NCBI RefSeq assembly: GCF_001949145.1
Contig: NW_019091359.1
Coordinates: 2,673,175 to 2,737,174, forward strand
Length of the DNA: 64,000 bases
Direction: 5' to 3'
Origin: Acanthaster planci
Taxonomy: Eukaryota; Echinodermata; Asteroidea; Valvatida; Acanthasteridae
A program made the position numbers and the translations under genes. The notes beneath the pieces were generated by a model. That model was not told the origin of the DNA and made no database searches. It saw only the letters and a program-made list of their open reading frames with translations. Shown here in pieces: positions 1-12,892 of this stretch. Positions within the stretch are counted from its first letter, which is position 1. Each line of letters starts with the position of its first letter.

Positions 1-2753
1 ACTTCAGCAGGACCAGTGAGAATTTTGAAGTACTGGTCCTGCTGGCTACCAAGAAAAAAGGTTTATTTCGACACCTGACACTGCATGTTACAACTCTGCC
101 TTTTACAGTATGGCAGATCAAAAGCTGGAAATGGCAGAACGAAATTGATTGTGTTATGACATTTTGTCTGAGCACTTTTTTGGTCTAATTTTGTGCTCTT
201 AACATGCATAGGCTTACAAGTACTGGGCCATGTTGCCTTGGTCAGGGCATTTGTCATTAGATACATGTATTTGTACATGTACAAGCTACAAGCTAGCTAT
301 CCAAAGACTTCATTGTGTACATGTTTGTTTGCAGTGGAAAAGTCAAGACAAAAACAGCGTGATGCATAAATCAGCTGAAACTGGACGAACACCGTGGTTG
401 AACTTAGTTACCTCAGCTTCTGTTAGAAAGATGTTTTTCCATTGGTCAACAGGTTAACTGCTGCACATGCATCCTGCATGCCAGCACCCATATGGCCATG
501 GTGTGATCATGTTTACACGTGTGTGGGACCAACTGCACTGCGATGGATTGCAGTGATTAGACTGTTGATTCAAGTGAAATTTTCCCACATATCAAGGATT
601 TGTACTGTTTTTGTGGCATAACGATAGGTCGGTGCTATGGCCATTTATATGCACATGTAGCTGTGCCGTAGATATGGCCCTACTCAGCTTGGCTCAGTAG
701 TTGGCTGCTTGGTTCTGAGTTATTTAAAGCCTGTTTCCATATGGTCATAAGGAACGCTGACACAGACAGTTGTTGAAGAGATACTGCCTGACATCATTCC
801 ACCAAAAACCATTTACCAAAATAGCGTCCGAAACTCAGAAAATGTTTGCATAAAATACCTGTCTAGGTGGCAAGGTCACTTCTTGAAGCCAAACAAATAC
901 TTCAGTTTGATGTGCTTTGTTTATGGTCAGCTATTTTGTTGACGATTGGGGCTACATATGTTAGTAATAACGAAAAAATGGACAAAATCTGTGGTACTAT
1001 TAAAGTCGTGTACATGTTAGTGAGAGGAATATGGTACACCTGTCATGCCAGTGTGCGCGTTTGTATTCGAGTACAGACCTCCCGACCCAATTTTGGCAGA
1101 AAAATTTCCACTGTTTCACTTTGTTTCCTCCGTTCCGATTTCACCCTGAAAATTTCTGTTGTGTGGGGGGATGGATAAAATCATGCGTGGCTGGAGACAG
1201 ACACAGCCAAAATGATGAGCCCCCCCTCCCATTTTGGGAGATGGCTACATTATATAGCCTGAATAGTTGTCATTCTTCCATGTGCGACGGTGCTGTTTGC
1301 TTTCAAGTTAAGCATTCAATCAGATAGACCACGGATACTTACATGTACATGTTGTATTTGTGGTTATTCCAAATATTTACGGAAATTAAGTGATGCACAT
1401 AAACATGTATCTGTATACTTCTCCTAAACATTCACATTCAAAAATGTTAATTACATTTTTGCTAAAACTCACAACTATGAACTAGTAAGCCTTGGCAGAT
1501 ATTGTTGATAACTCATACCAATATCAAATAGCATTTCCTTATAAACACACATGTACTATGAGAACATCCATGTGGCATTTAACGCAGTGTATGTACATGT
1601 ATGTACATGTATGCTAATGCACATACTGTTTACTATATGTAAAGATCTTTATTCAGTGCAGACCTTTATTTAGTATCATATCTTAGAAGCCGCAGAAATA
1701 AAACGTTATGAATAAATCTGAGTTTCTACTTCCTCCTTTCCATTGCCCATGTGTACATGTACGTGTACATGTACTTTTGAGGTAATCCTTTTGAGTGGAT
1801 GACTTCATCAAACTGTTTATACCCTAGGTTCCGCAAGGATAGATTTACATGTGGTGGTACTTGTAGAAACCAATGTTGATAGTTAGGATGACATTCATGT
1901 TATTTATAAACCTTTTGTCATTGACAGTCATGGATTAGTATTATTTGGAAGCAGTTCTAATTATATCCATTGTCTCAAACACATTCTTGTAGGCCGACCA
2001 GACAATAATAGACAGGCTGTTGCTATGCAGTGCATGTATGTACGGTAGTTCATTTATAACTCTACCATGTCTACCGGTAACTTTCAACGAAAGAAATTAA
2101 TCACACAAACAAAAGTCATGCATGATAATTTTACAAGACACATTGAGTTTGCCATTGCATTCCATTAATTTCCTCAGTGTTCCAGTTTTTCCTTTTTTTT
2201 TCCTATTTTATTCTGGTTAAACACAGAATAACCTGTTCAAGCAAACAGGTTCAATCCCAAATGTCTAAATGCAGAACTGAAACCAACCCAGCCCAATTGA
2301 AGTAATGACAGCGGAATTGAATCCATCCAAATCTAAAGTTAGCTTAGGGTTAGCTCAGATTTCAGGTTTGGTTGGGTTTGCACAACATTGGTCGTTACGT
2401 TTCAGTTGTTGGCAATGTTTTCCAAACTGCTGATGACTGTGATTGTGTTTTTTATCATGTGATTATTTCCACCAAAATTGAATAAAGATTTGAGGTCAGT
2501 TTTGCCGTCTTAAATTTCAAAATTTGTGATTGTGAAAGAGTAACTCGTTGCAAAAATATCTCTAATATAAATTTGAGGGGAAATTGACAAGGAATTTTTT
2601 CATATGATTACCAATGGTAAAAAGTTTGGGTTCATTTCCCTTCCCCCAAAGCTAGACCATGGCTTTTGTTCCTGGTCCATGCTTCAGGAACAATTTTGTC
2701 CCGTGAATGCCCAAGTGCACTGGTGATGAACTGATTTTCCATTGTCTCGGCAG
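1..2753. other. Upstream intron of the MAPKAPK2/3 gene
   Basis: No exon was recognised here. I looked for the missing kinase N-lobe (glycine-rich loop and the ATP-binding lysine in a FALK-like motif) in the three plus frames and did not see it, so this stretch is read as intron. It holds short CATGTA blocks at 1589-1612 and 1749-1774 and otherwise AT-rich unique-looking sequence. It ends in a TCTCGGCAG acceptor at 2753. Confidence 0.6.
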
Positions 2754-2893
2754 GTTCTTCTGGAGAACCAGAAGGCGCAGAGAGAGGTTGACCTCCATGT
2801 GAGAGCATGCAAGAACTATAACATAGTCGGCATTGAGGACGTGTATGAGAACATCTACAATGGTCATAGGTGTCTGCTGGTTGTCATGGAATG
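2754..2893 (+). CDS. MAPKAPK2: MAP kinase-activated protein kinase 2/3, exon A (first exon in window)
   Basis: This exon encodes residues 1-46 and two bases of residue 47 of the visible protein, beginning VLLENQKAQREVDLHVRA and ending LLVVME. It covers the kinase alpha-C helix (REVDLH, human MK2 REVELH) and the hinge approach (RCLLVVMEC, human KCLLIVMEC). The acceptor is CTCGGCAG and the donor is TG/GTGAGG. MAPKAPK2/3 is the serine/threonine kinase phosphorylated by p38 MAPK. It acts on HSP27-type small heat-shock proteins and on RNA-binding proteins that control cytokine mRNA. The glycine loop and ATP-binding lysine lie upstream of this exon and are absent from the window, so the gene is 5' partial here. 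The split cysteine codon joins exactly to the next exon. Confidence 0.97.
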
Positions 2894-3207
2894 GTGAGGG
2901 CTGGTTCATTGATTGGCTTTGTGTACAAACAAAAGAGGGCACTCTTGTAATATCTACCAACAGCGTCCGCTTTGGTGTATCCAACACTTCTGTACGCTTG
3001 CAGCATAGAGTATGCACAGTCTGAATGTCTGCAAATACCGGTAGAAGGCTTGTCTACGAGCGGGCTTGTAATGGATAAAACTGATGACATTCCATGTCAG
3101 TGCAGTCAGTATTGTTGAAATGTTTCTGCAAAGGAAGATGATTTCAGAATGGAAAAGATTGAAAAGACATTGGCAATGTGTTATGAGTTCTTGTTTTATT
3201 ATTACAG

Positions 3208-3266
3208 CATGGAGGGCGGTGAACTGTTCAGCAGGATACAGGAAAAATCATTATTTACAGAGAGAG
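3208..3266 (+). CDS. MAPKAPK2: MAPKAPK2/3, exon B
   Basis: This is a 59-base exon between ATTACAG and GTAAGT. Its first base completes the cysteine codon of exon A, and it then encodes MEGGELFSRIQEKSLFTER plus one base. The EGGELFSRIQ segment is the alpha-D region following the hinge and is almost identical to vertebrate MK2/MK3 (DGGELFSRIQDRGDQAFTER). The loop after SRIQ is slightly shorter than in the human protein. Intron length before it is 314 bases. Confidence 0.97.
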
Positions 3267-3439
3267 GTAAGTCTATTTCTGTCTTTGGGGAAGAGATTTT
3301 GGGAAACACTAACCTAAATAGTCTGATAATTTTTTGTGGACCTGAGTCAGGAAATTATTTTAAAAGTAAAATTTGCTGTTAACTTTGCATGTGTTAAATA
3401 CAAAAAAAACTGTTGATTTTTTTAAATTAACACCAAAGA

Positions 3440-3565
3440 CAAAGAAAACCTGTCACAATAATCGAAGGAATGTGGAGGAAACAGGTGTCCCTTAACACCA
3501 AAAATAAGGAATGCCTGTTTCCTCCAAATTCATTGGAGTTGTCATGCCTTTGTTTTTTCTTTTTC
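3440..3565. repeat. Small inverted repeat in intron B-C
   Basis: A perfect 13-base stem is formed by TGGAGGAAACAGG at 3473-3485 and its complement at 3514-3526. Weaker pairing extends outward on both sides through the CCTGTCAC and GTCATGCC segments. It looks like a decayed foldback element. Confidence 0.55.
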
Positions 3566-3693
3566 GTGATAATGACATAAATACTTGGTGTTCTTTGTGT
3601 CTGAGATAGATTCAGTTTTGCAGAGAATGGGATAAAGACAGAGTTTAGGAGAATTTGTGGTGATTTCAGAGAATGAGAACTAGATTTGATTGA

Positions 3694-3863
3694 TTTATAT
3701 AACAGGTTTTGCCCTTACCCAACGTATGTATTAATAAACACTGTATGCCCAGTGCTTGTCCGAGAGCTTGCGAAAAAGTCACAAGCTTACTCGGGTGGGA
3801 ATACACAAGCTTACAGTGTTTATTAATATATACATTTGGTAAGGGCAAAACCCATTATATAAA
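3694..3863. repeat. 170 bp hairpin element in intron B-C
   Basis: The outer arms TTTATATAACAGGTTTTGCCC and GGGCAAAACCCATTATATAAA are imperfect complements. Pairing continues inward through TTACC...GGTAAG and TATTAATAAACACTGTA...TACAGTGTTTATTAATA, leaving a central loop of about 65 bases. The size and shape fit a non-autonomous MITE-like insertion in the intron. No transposase or clear target duplication was identified. Confidence 0.7.
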
Positions 3864-4060
3864 TTACATCTCCCCAACGCAAAAAATACGTTTTACAATA
3901 GATTTGATTGAGACAACAAAAAGACAAATTTTGTTCAGCCCAAACAAAAAAGGTGGTGGCCAAACTGCTACAGTTAACTTCATGGAACTGGTTCTTCACA
4001 GAGTTTTGCCAAGATTTTCAAATGTCAAGACAGCTCTTAGTTGGTTAGCAACTTCGTTGA

Positions 4061-4342
<282 letters not shown>

Positions 4343-4603
4343 TAAAAATCGTCTCGGAGGGTTGGTTTGGAGGGGTAGGCGTTACTTTGGTCAGTAACGT
4401 TGGCTGTTGGCCCAGCTGACTGTAAGGTGCAACAGACGTACAAATCTGTAGGACCCTGTTCCAGTTGGCAGTCAACAGAAGCAAATGAATTGCCAGTGCC
4501 AAAGCAAGAGCAGCTAGTCCAATTGAACAGTGTCACTTTCCTGAAGTGATGTGTAGGCTTTGACACTGTTTGATTGTGGGGGTTGATGACCTGTTGATCT
4601 TGT

Positions 4604-6318
4604 TTAGTCATATGCTGCCAGGAAACCTGGTTTCGAGCACGTAGGCTTTATACACGAAACCAGGTAGCCCAAAACCGAACAAAAGAGCTGGGCCTTGTAA
4701 CAAAAGACCGTACTCTGAACAAAAGACCGAGTGCTGGGAATTGCCAACATTTTTTTCAGTTGTCAATAGCGGAGGAAATCCGTCATTGTTTTGAAAGATT
4801 ATACCACTGTTTGTGGCATTTAGCACGAGCGGATTACCACCGGAGACAAAAGCGCTCCAGCTATGAGCAATACAATACCACTGCATGCTAATCTAGCCCC
4901 TATTGAAAAGACTAGTGCACTGTGCTGTTTTGGGAATAAAAGAAAGTTACATACAACTCCACAATCTGGGCTTTTTTTACAAGGCGGCAGGCCTGGCTGA
5001 AATACTCGGGGGTCAATAGATATTGTCTGTCAGATAAGAGTAGTCACCAGACAGTTATTCGTGTGGGTGTAAACGTCCAGTAAATGAAGGTATGATTTTT
5101 AACCCCTTTGCTACGGGAAGCGGTAAGAGCCACCGTAAAAATTGAGATTCCTCAGCCTGCTTTTCAGCTATTATTCTCAGCCCATGCTCGAGCGAACATG
5201 GTGAATGAAGGCAGACCCTGGCTTTTGTATATATGGTGATTGGCCTTTGTGTGTTGCCAAGAAATGAAAAGGCCGAATTTGCATCATAATCACCAGTTAG
5301 TCCCCACTTTGAAAAGAGGCATTGGGAATGTGGAAGTGCGAGTAGAGCCACATGCCACTGAACAATGAGCCTTTTCACTGTGTAAATCAAAGCCTGCAGA
5401 GCATGCAGGGCCACAAACCGAGAATTTGCGGTTTGGGAGGTGGCCATTGTGGCCAAGCGAGGGTGGAATTCTCGGAGTCGGCTTTCAGAAAAAAGTCCTG
5501 GCGTCAAGGGGTTAAAGAATTTTGAAAACAGAAAATCTCCCAGTTTTATGTCATGCAACTTCAAATTCCACCTGGCAGCAAGTTGTTAATGGCAGGTTTC
5601 TCCCTGCGGCAGCTGTTATACGCTGCCTTGTGTTCAAGCTACCTTAAGATCAATTGGGCAGGCTGGAATATAGGTGTTTTAAAATTCTTACCATGAATCC
5701 CTGTTTATTGGCAGACAGTGTTAACCGCTTCCTGCCAGGCCATTTACCAGTGTTGATTCTGCTGGGCTGGGTGATTTTTCATTTTTTTCTGTTTTTGAAA
5801 TTCTTCAAAAAATCATAGCTCCATTTATTGAATGTTACACCCACACGAATAACTGTCTGGTGGCTACTCTAATCTGACAGGCAACATCTGTTGACACCTG
5901 AGTATTTCAGCCAGGCCTGCCACCTTGTAAAAATAGCCCAGATTGTGCGGTGTTACGTCATTTTCTTTTGTTCCTGAAACTGGCACAGTGCGCTGCTGAC
6001 GTCTTTTCAATAGGGGTCAGATCAGCGTGCAGCGGTATTGTATCGCTCATCACCGGAGCGCTGCAGCGCTTTTGTCCCCGGTGGAAATCCGCTTGCGCCG
6101 AATGCCCCTAACAGTGATATAATCTTTCAAAACAATGATGGATTTCCTCCGCTATTGACAACTGAAAAAATGTTGGCAATTCCCAGCAGCTCGGTCTTTT
6201 GTTCTGAATACAGTCTTTTGTTACAAAGCCTAGTTCCCTTTGTCCGATTTCAGGCACCCTGTCTGTGTATATAAAGCCAACATCTCCGAAACCGGGCTCC
6301 CCGGCAGGAAATGGTTAA
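4604..6318. mobile_element. Giant foldback element, about 1.7 kb, in intron C-D
   Basis: The sequence from 4604 to about 5100 reappears in reverse complement at about 5806-6318. Shared landmarks are CTGCC...GG at the outer ends, CTTTATA, GACAAAAGCGCTCCAG against CGCTGCAGCGCTTTTGTC, and CACACGAATAACTGTCTGG at the inner ends. Pairing resumes after a nested insertion (5099-5515) and continues toward a centre near 5620-5700. The outer ends are TTTAGTCATATGCTGCC and, inverted, TTTAACCATTTCCTGCC. The right end abuts TTAA and the left end abuts TTAG, compatible with a TTAA-targeting element whose left target has mutated. No transposase was seen. Confidence 0.75.
5099..5515. mobile_element. TTAA-flanked MITE nested in the foldback element
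   Basis: The element begins TTAACCCCTTTGCTACGGGA and ends CCTGGCGTCAAGGGGTTAA, so short inverted ends (CCCCTT) are flanked by TTAA on both sides. TTAA duplication is the hallmark of piggyBac-type transposition. At the equivalent site in the other arm of the host foldback (around 5795-5808) the sequence runs through without an insert. A 169-codon minus-strand open frame spans it but matches no transposase I know and also crosses the element edges, so it is not called a gene. Confidence 0.65.
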
Positions 6319-6445
6319 AGCAAAATGTTCATGTTCATCAAGTCCCTTCACAAGTCCAGTCACAATTCCTTTCACAAGACTAGTCATAAGTTACAGGGAG
6401 AACAGTTAATTGTGACTTGGACTTGGTGACTTGGCTTAAGATTGA

Positions 6446-6712
<267 letters not shown>

Positions 6713-8319
6713 TAAGTACAATTGTTTCGTCATACGTCTGTCTTAAGGAATTTATCAAAAAAAACAAGCTCTGAATTTCAGAAGAAGATACATGGAGGCC
6801 TGCTGTAAAACTGTACAATTAATTTAACAGATGTAAACAATATCGTTAGCAAATGCACTGTTCCCTCATGTTAGTTATGTTAACTTTAATTTGAAACTAG
6901 TGCGGGTACCAATGAGTACATCTATCTAGTCTGGTTAGCGGTCCCCTCATAACCGTATAGGCTGCGGGGACTGGAACAAGTCTGCTATATGAGCGCAATC
7001 ATTGATTGGATTCCCTGGTAGCCTATGCACAAAAAGTATCATGGGTACCACGCAAAACTGTTTACAGGACAGAAAATGTTCCCTCTCAAACTTCCCGAAG
7101 CTCTTCTGTCTTGGGCGCATGCGTGCACGCACTATCGGTAGAATGAGATATCTCACAGTGAGTGTGATATGTGGATATATTGCCCTGTCATGTTATCGTT
7201 CTGAGCCAATAAACAGACAGTATCCAAGACACAGGTATGACAATGAAAGTTCTTACACTGTTGACAAATGGTCATCACCAGCATCAAAGACTTCACTGTT
7301 CTCTGTGGTCGAGATTGAAACACGAGTCCTTTTTGTCTCACCATAGTGTCAACCTTGGCTTAGATGCTGATTTAATTCTATCCTGAGAGAGTGAACATTT
7401 GCGGGGTTTTCCCATGCAGCCCTTGATAGGCACATGGAGTATGCACATCACTGAGCATGCCAAACTGTAATAGCGCCCTCTTGTGGTCTGCCAGCCTTTT
7501 TTTTTCTTTGGTGCGGTGTTGTCAAGACCATAACAAGACCAGTCAGCGGAGCAGTCACAGGTTGCAGAATGACAAAGCAATGCTTTTTTGGCAGTTTATT
7601 AGAATTGTTCGTGACTTGCATCGCGACAAGAGATCTGTTGATCAACTTTAGAGGGCTTTACCACAGCGCTGCTTTGAGGATGTTTGGGGTTTCTTGTATA
7701 CATGTAGCAACATTAGATAGTTCACTTCCATGTCTGTTAGTGTACTGTGTTTCTCACGGTTTGTCACCACTAGACATTAATCTGGAGGATAGTAGCACCA
7801 TTGCAGTAGATCTAAACCATGATTGTTGGGCTTCTCGTCAAGTCCTCATCATTCATGACCCAATTTCTACACCTTTTATAAACAGCCTGTAACTCTCCAC
7901 TTTAAAACCTGACAATTGTATTCTCAATTTGGAACAGAGTCAAAAATAGATATATATCATGTTTGTGATATGCACTTAAGATGGCTGAAGAATTTGTTGA
8001 CTTAAACTTTTGTGACACTCTCAAATTAAAGGATCATTCTCAGGAATAATTTATTTACTGCTTCCAACTGTAAAAGAACAAAGATGGGATAAATGGATAA
8101 AAGGACGTCTCCGGAAAATGAAGAATGAGCTAGCGCCCGAAATCAAACGTTGGTAACGTTAGTCTAATTTGAATATGAATACGATTGTAAGTTAAAGGCA
8201 AATAAGGTCGTATCAAAATAAACGGGGGTGCTTTTTTTTATATCGTCACACTTTTTATTGCATTTTACCTGAAAAAAATTCTGACTTTGCACAAAACATG
8301 GAGAGAAAATTTAGTGTGT

Positions 8320-8412
8320 GTAAAGAAGTTTTAAATTTCACAGGTTAGCTGTAAAGAAGTTTTAAATTTCACAGGTTAGCGGTAAAGAAGTTTTAAATTT
8401 CACAGGTTAGCC
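8320..8412 (+). repeat. 31 bp tandem repeat, three copies
   Basis: The unit starts GTAAAGAAGTTTTAAATTTC and ends ACAGGTTAGCN. Three copies (8320-8350, 8351-8381, 8382-8412) differ only in the last base (T, G, C). Near-identity suggests a recent duplication. Confidence 0.95.
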
Positions 8413-10561
8413 GTACATCAGTCTCTGTAGTCCTTTTTAAGATCATTTATTCTCCTATCACGCTGTATTATTTCCCTGTAAAACACAAGGCCATCTGTCC
8501 TTTGCTGGTTTTCCATCACAAGAAGAATTTTAGTTTTTTCACTGACATCGTTGTGTTTCCTTGGATACTGTTATCAGGAAATTAGGGGGGGCTAATGAAG
8601 TTACAGAGCCAGTTACTACTTGTACTTAGACCAGGTAAACAACCCCACTTAGTCCCAAGTTGTAACTAAGCCATTTAGGGTATTGCATTTCAAATCTCCT
8701 TCATCAAGCACACAGGCATCTTAGTGATGCATGTAGCCTAGCCCATATCAAGAAGCTGTAATTTCTCAGAAACCCACTCACCCAAATCCAAGAGGAGAGC
8801 TTCTGTCACCTTACTAGTCCCTATCGGATTATCAAGAAATCCCTACTCCACACTGCTGGTAATTGAAATCTATCATGCATACACAATAACCACTGGCAGT
8901 CCACTTGAGCTGTAAGGCATAATTACTTCTAGATTGGGAGGATATTAACACGCCATGCACAGTTTAATTGTTCTTTGCCTACTGGCATGTTTTCTCTCAT
9001 CAAGTAATTAACAGTGAAGCATCTGTGATTGAGTGATTCCATCACAGGCTCAATTTGAACCATCTGGTGTGCTCTGCCGTAAAGCCTTAGGAATGTTACG
9101 TGTATCATAGCTCTTGATCTCAGACAGGGTTGTGTATTTGTCAGCCTCTGAAAGACGCACTTGGGTTCTCTCACAACAAACAATACTGTTTATTTTTTTT
9201 TACTCTTTTCTGCATGATTTTTTTTATAAGTCCAATACTGAGTCAAGGCATTCTCTGGTGAAGCAGTTGCTCGGACAAAGAACAAAAATATTGTTTTTAA
9301 AGTGTGGCTGCAATGAATTTTTCTTCGACACAATTCTTCTGCATCTTTTTATTTTTCTTCAATACATGAAAACTCTTACACAGTCCCATTTGGTTAAATG
9401 CATTGAAAAGTACACATTTTTAAACATTCAAAATTTTCCATGTTTTCCCAGACAACTGAGGGCGTTGTTGCTGTGAAGTCATCTAGGGAAGACATGCTTC
9501 AGTGCATGGGTATTTCTGTTCAAATTTGTAAAACCAGATTTTACTAACTGAAAGCATTTCTGAGAGAGGAATTGATGGGTTCTTATTGCTATGCACCTAA
9601 ACAACAATGAAACTTCAAAAACAAGAGAACTTAGTTCAGGAAAATCTACAAAAACACAGGACAAACTAATGTAAACATTGAAGCTTCTTCCTGAGATGAC
9701 ATATACAGTTTTGTTCATGAATATGGATGTACTCTTGTGCATAAAAACCAAAAAGGCATGAAGATACCCTTTGAAATAGTGAAACCAAAGTTAAAAATAA
9801 GGTTTACTGAGCACAAAGGTGCATTTTACAGGTTTGTAATTAAAAACATGGATGGCAGTTACCCTTTAAATGTGCAGGTAATGTTTTACTAGCAGGTACT
9901 TGTTTTAATTTGAATGTGAGTATTAAACTGATTGCTTTGGTTTCTCTCTAAAATCTCTGCCAGAAATCTGACACTGTTCCATTTCTTTTAACATTTCCTT
10001 GGTACGCAAACAGAACGGCAATAGGAAGTCTCAGATAAGACCACAGTGACTTAAGACTGCGCGTATATTCTGGAAATCAGTGGTATCCAGCTGCCCCCTA
10101 TCATGGGCTTTTGCGAATTCCTGGAACGCTGAGTTTACCATATCTTAAAGCACATGTAAATTTATAGTTGGTATTGTTGATTGCAATCTGCATTTGAAGT
10201 GACAGTGATGTACTTTCCTGGCAATGTTTAAACCAGTACAGGGGCTATGACTCGTCGTAAGGGCTTTATTCTGTCTCTTGAAACTTACTCAGTAACATCA
10301 TCAATGCCAAAAATCCATATTCTGGTCAGGTCCGTTGTTAAGTGCCTTTATTGAAATCAGTAATTGGTTTGTAAGTGCGGCCTCCACCATTGAGTAAACA
10401 GATGACAAATTGCATGTAATCGTCATTTTACCGGATGACAGTGACGAATCGGACTCGTTTTTCTTACAGATTATGTTGAAGTCTGAGTAGTGGAGGCTTA
10501 TGTGAATCAGTGTACGGTTCTTGTCCATGGAAACCATCAAAAGTGCAACCGCTTGCATTAA

Positions 10562-10586
10562 AATGGAATAGTTACTATTCCATTAT
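10562..10586. repeat. Short palindrome
   Basis: AATGGAATAG and CTATTCCATT form a perfect 10-base inverted repeat around a three-base centre (TTA). Confidence 0.85.
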
Positions 10587-10787
10587 TGCCGTGGGACCTG
10601 TGAAATAGTGAACATGCACATGTATACATGTACATGTGTTCCTGCGTCGTAGTTATGGGGACATACACTCGACATTTCACCTATTTTGTGGGGACCGAAA
10701 ATATTGTGGGGACTCAGAAATGTCTCCACAACTCGGTTCAAATTTCCCTAGCAAAAAAACTTCACCCCTGAACGCGGTGAATGCGTA

Positions 10788-10880
10788 CCCATGTGTACAT
10801 GTATACATATACATGTACACATGTATATACATGTATATGTACACATGTATACATATACATGTACATGTGACATGTACACT
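10788..10880. repeat. CATGTA-rich degenerate satellite
   Basis: About 90 bases consist almost entirely of the alternating purine-pyrimidine words ACATGT, GTATAC, ATATAC and GTACAC, with overlapping self-complementary stretches. Related shorter blocks occur at 1589-1612, 1749-1774, 10617-10637 and 50027-50040. Confidence 0.85.
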
Positions 10881-11461
10881 TTAGTAGATGACTACCAAAC
10901 TACATGTAAAAACCTTGACTTCCTTTGTTCAATGCATAGTGCCATAGATTACTACATTGTACTGACTATTGCCACACCTACATGTGCTTGTACATGTATG
11001 GATGCACATGTACCTGCAGTTAGAAACGTAACTTTTCGTCCTTGTAAGTATTTACAACATAACTTTGATGCTCCAGACTGACACTATCCTCCATGCTGTC
11101 TGAACAGTATGCTTATTCTAAGCAGACTTTAGGCAAAACAAACACAAACCACAAACAACGTTTTTGTGTAACAAAATATTGCTTTATTATGGTATGGTCC
11201 ATGAGGTTTTTTTACACCCTGGCATATAGCACCTCAGATTGCTTCAGTTATCATTTGCCCTCTGCAGTCAGTATATCACACAGCTTGTGTCATACAAGAG
11301 CAGTAATTGCATGAATCAAAGACGCCAGCCTGTGAGAATTTGTTTCATTGCCGTGCATATACTGTAGGCAACTTGTACATTTATTGCATAACAAGTACAA
11401 GTGGAGTTCATGTTCTGCTGTAAGAGCAGTCCCGGTGTCCTTGCTCGTTGAAGAGTTATAA

Positions 11462-11716
<255 letters not shown>

Positions 11717-12369
11717 TAATGATATCACGAAAACTCCCGCAGTCTCCAATTCTTCAAACTCTAGTGGGGGGGAAGGATTCTGTAGGGTTTCAAAGGATTG
11801 AGGAAGGTAGTAGAGCTCAGCTTCTATAACTCAACATAGGGCTTCATGATCTTGGAAGTTAAAATGTGCAGTGTTTGTTCCTGTGCATTGGAAGATTCTG
11901 GAGATTTTAGGAAGGTTCCAATCCAACAGGCTAAAGGAGTTATTGTCCAACCTATGACCCCATTTTAGTTGAATAGTAAATTACACTCTGCATTTTACCA
12001 GTGTGAACCATTGAAAGACACCCCACCTCTCCATTTGGGTTATCTGTGCATTTAACACATTACAGGGCACTGATTTTCAACTGAATGGGTACAAATTCAC
12101 TGTACTTTCACTGGACAGGAGGGCTCCTTAGTACAGACACTACCACCAATGATTCTCAAGTGTTGTTAACCCTGGACACTGCTGTTTGCTACCAGAGGCG
12201 GCAGTACTAAGGTGTACAGTGATGTTGGTCAGTTTCACGCCATAAGCCTCATTTGTGTCCAGAGTCTACTTGAAGACCTACTGTTCTGAATGCCGTCAAT
12301 CTCTTCATCAGAAGAAAAAAGTCTTTCCATGTTTGTGATTGCTTCCCTCCATTTTGGTATTTTGTGCAG

Positions 12370-12450
12370 AGGTACAATGAGGTTCCTGAGACACCGCTCT
12401 GCTCGGTGCAAGTCATGAAGGAAGAGAAGGACCAGTGGGAAGACCTGAAT
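12370..12450 (+). CDS. MAPKAPK2: MAPKAPK2/3, exon F (hinge and autoinhibitory start)
   Basis: This exon is exactly 27 codons, residues 231-257, between TTTGTGCAG and GTGAGT. The segment VPETPL carries Thr238 at the position of human Thr334. In MK2, phosphorylation of that residue opens the autoinhibitory helix and unmasks nuclear export. The rest (VMKEEKDQWEDLN) matches human VLKEDKERWEDVK. The first five residues are more diverged than the rest, as expected for the linker after the kinase domain. Confidence 0.96.
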
Positions 12451-12892
12451 GTGAGTATGAGAAAAATGTGTCGGCAAGACAAAGATCCCGGGAGATCTTT
12501 GAAATGAGTCAAGGAAATTGTGAGAAGCAAATTCCTGAGTTCTCATGCCTCTTGTGTGTGTGTGTGCGGAGTTCGGTCCTATTCCAAATTTGTTCCCAAG
12601 CACAAGTGTCAAAGAAACATTTAGTGGAGGATTTGAGTATTTGAAATCAGTTCCCAGTGGGAGCTGGTTTCAAACCACAAAATTTAGGTATTGTCATCAG
12701 ATGGTCAAAGAACGTTGTAATAGTTTTTTAACCAGAATTAGATCTTCTCTAGAATGAGAATCTACAAGTACAACTTGCACATTTGTGAACAGTCTGATAA
12801 CTTTAAGAATAAATCTGAGGAGTTAACACACAAGAAGTACACAGACCTCCTAGGTGATCATTTCCTTCGAAAAATTCAAGCCACCTAATAGC

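Noticed and set aside
867-1178. Open frame starting MARSLLEAKQ as the missing kinase N-terminus
   Set aside because: It has no glycine-rich loop or ATP-binding lysine and no plausible donor in the right phase for exon A.
5055-5564. 169-codon minus-strand open frame as a transposase gene
   Set aside because: It spans the edges of the nested TTAA element and the foldback arm, and no catalytic motif or transposase similarity is visible.
8320-8412. CRISPR-like array
   Set aside because: The repeats are directly adjacent with no spacers and the genome is animal.
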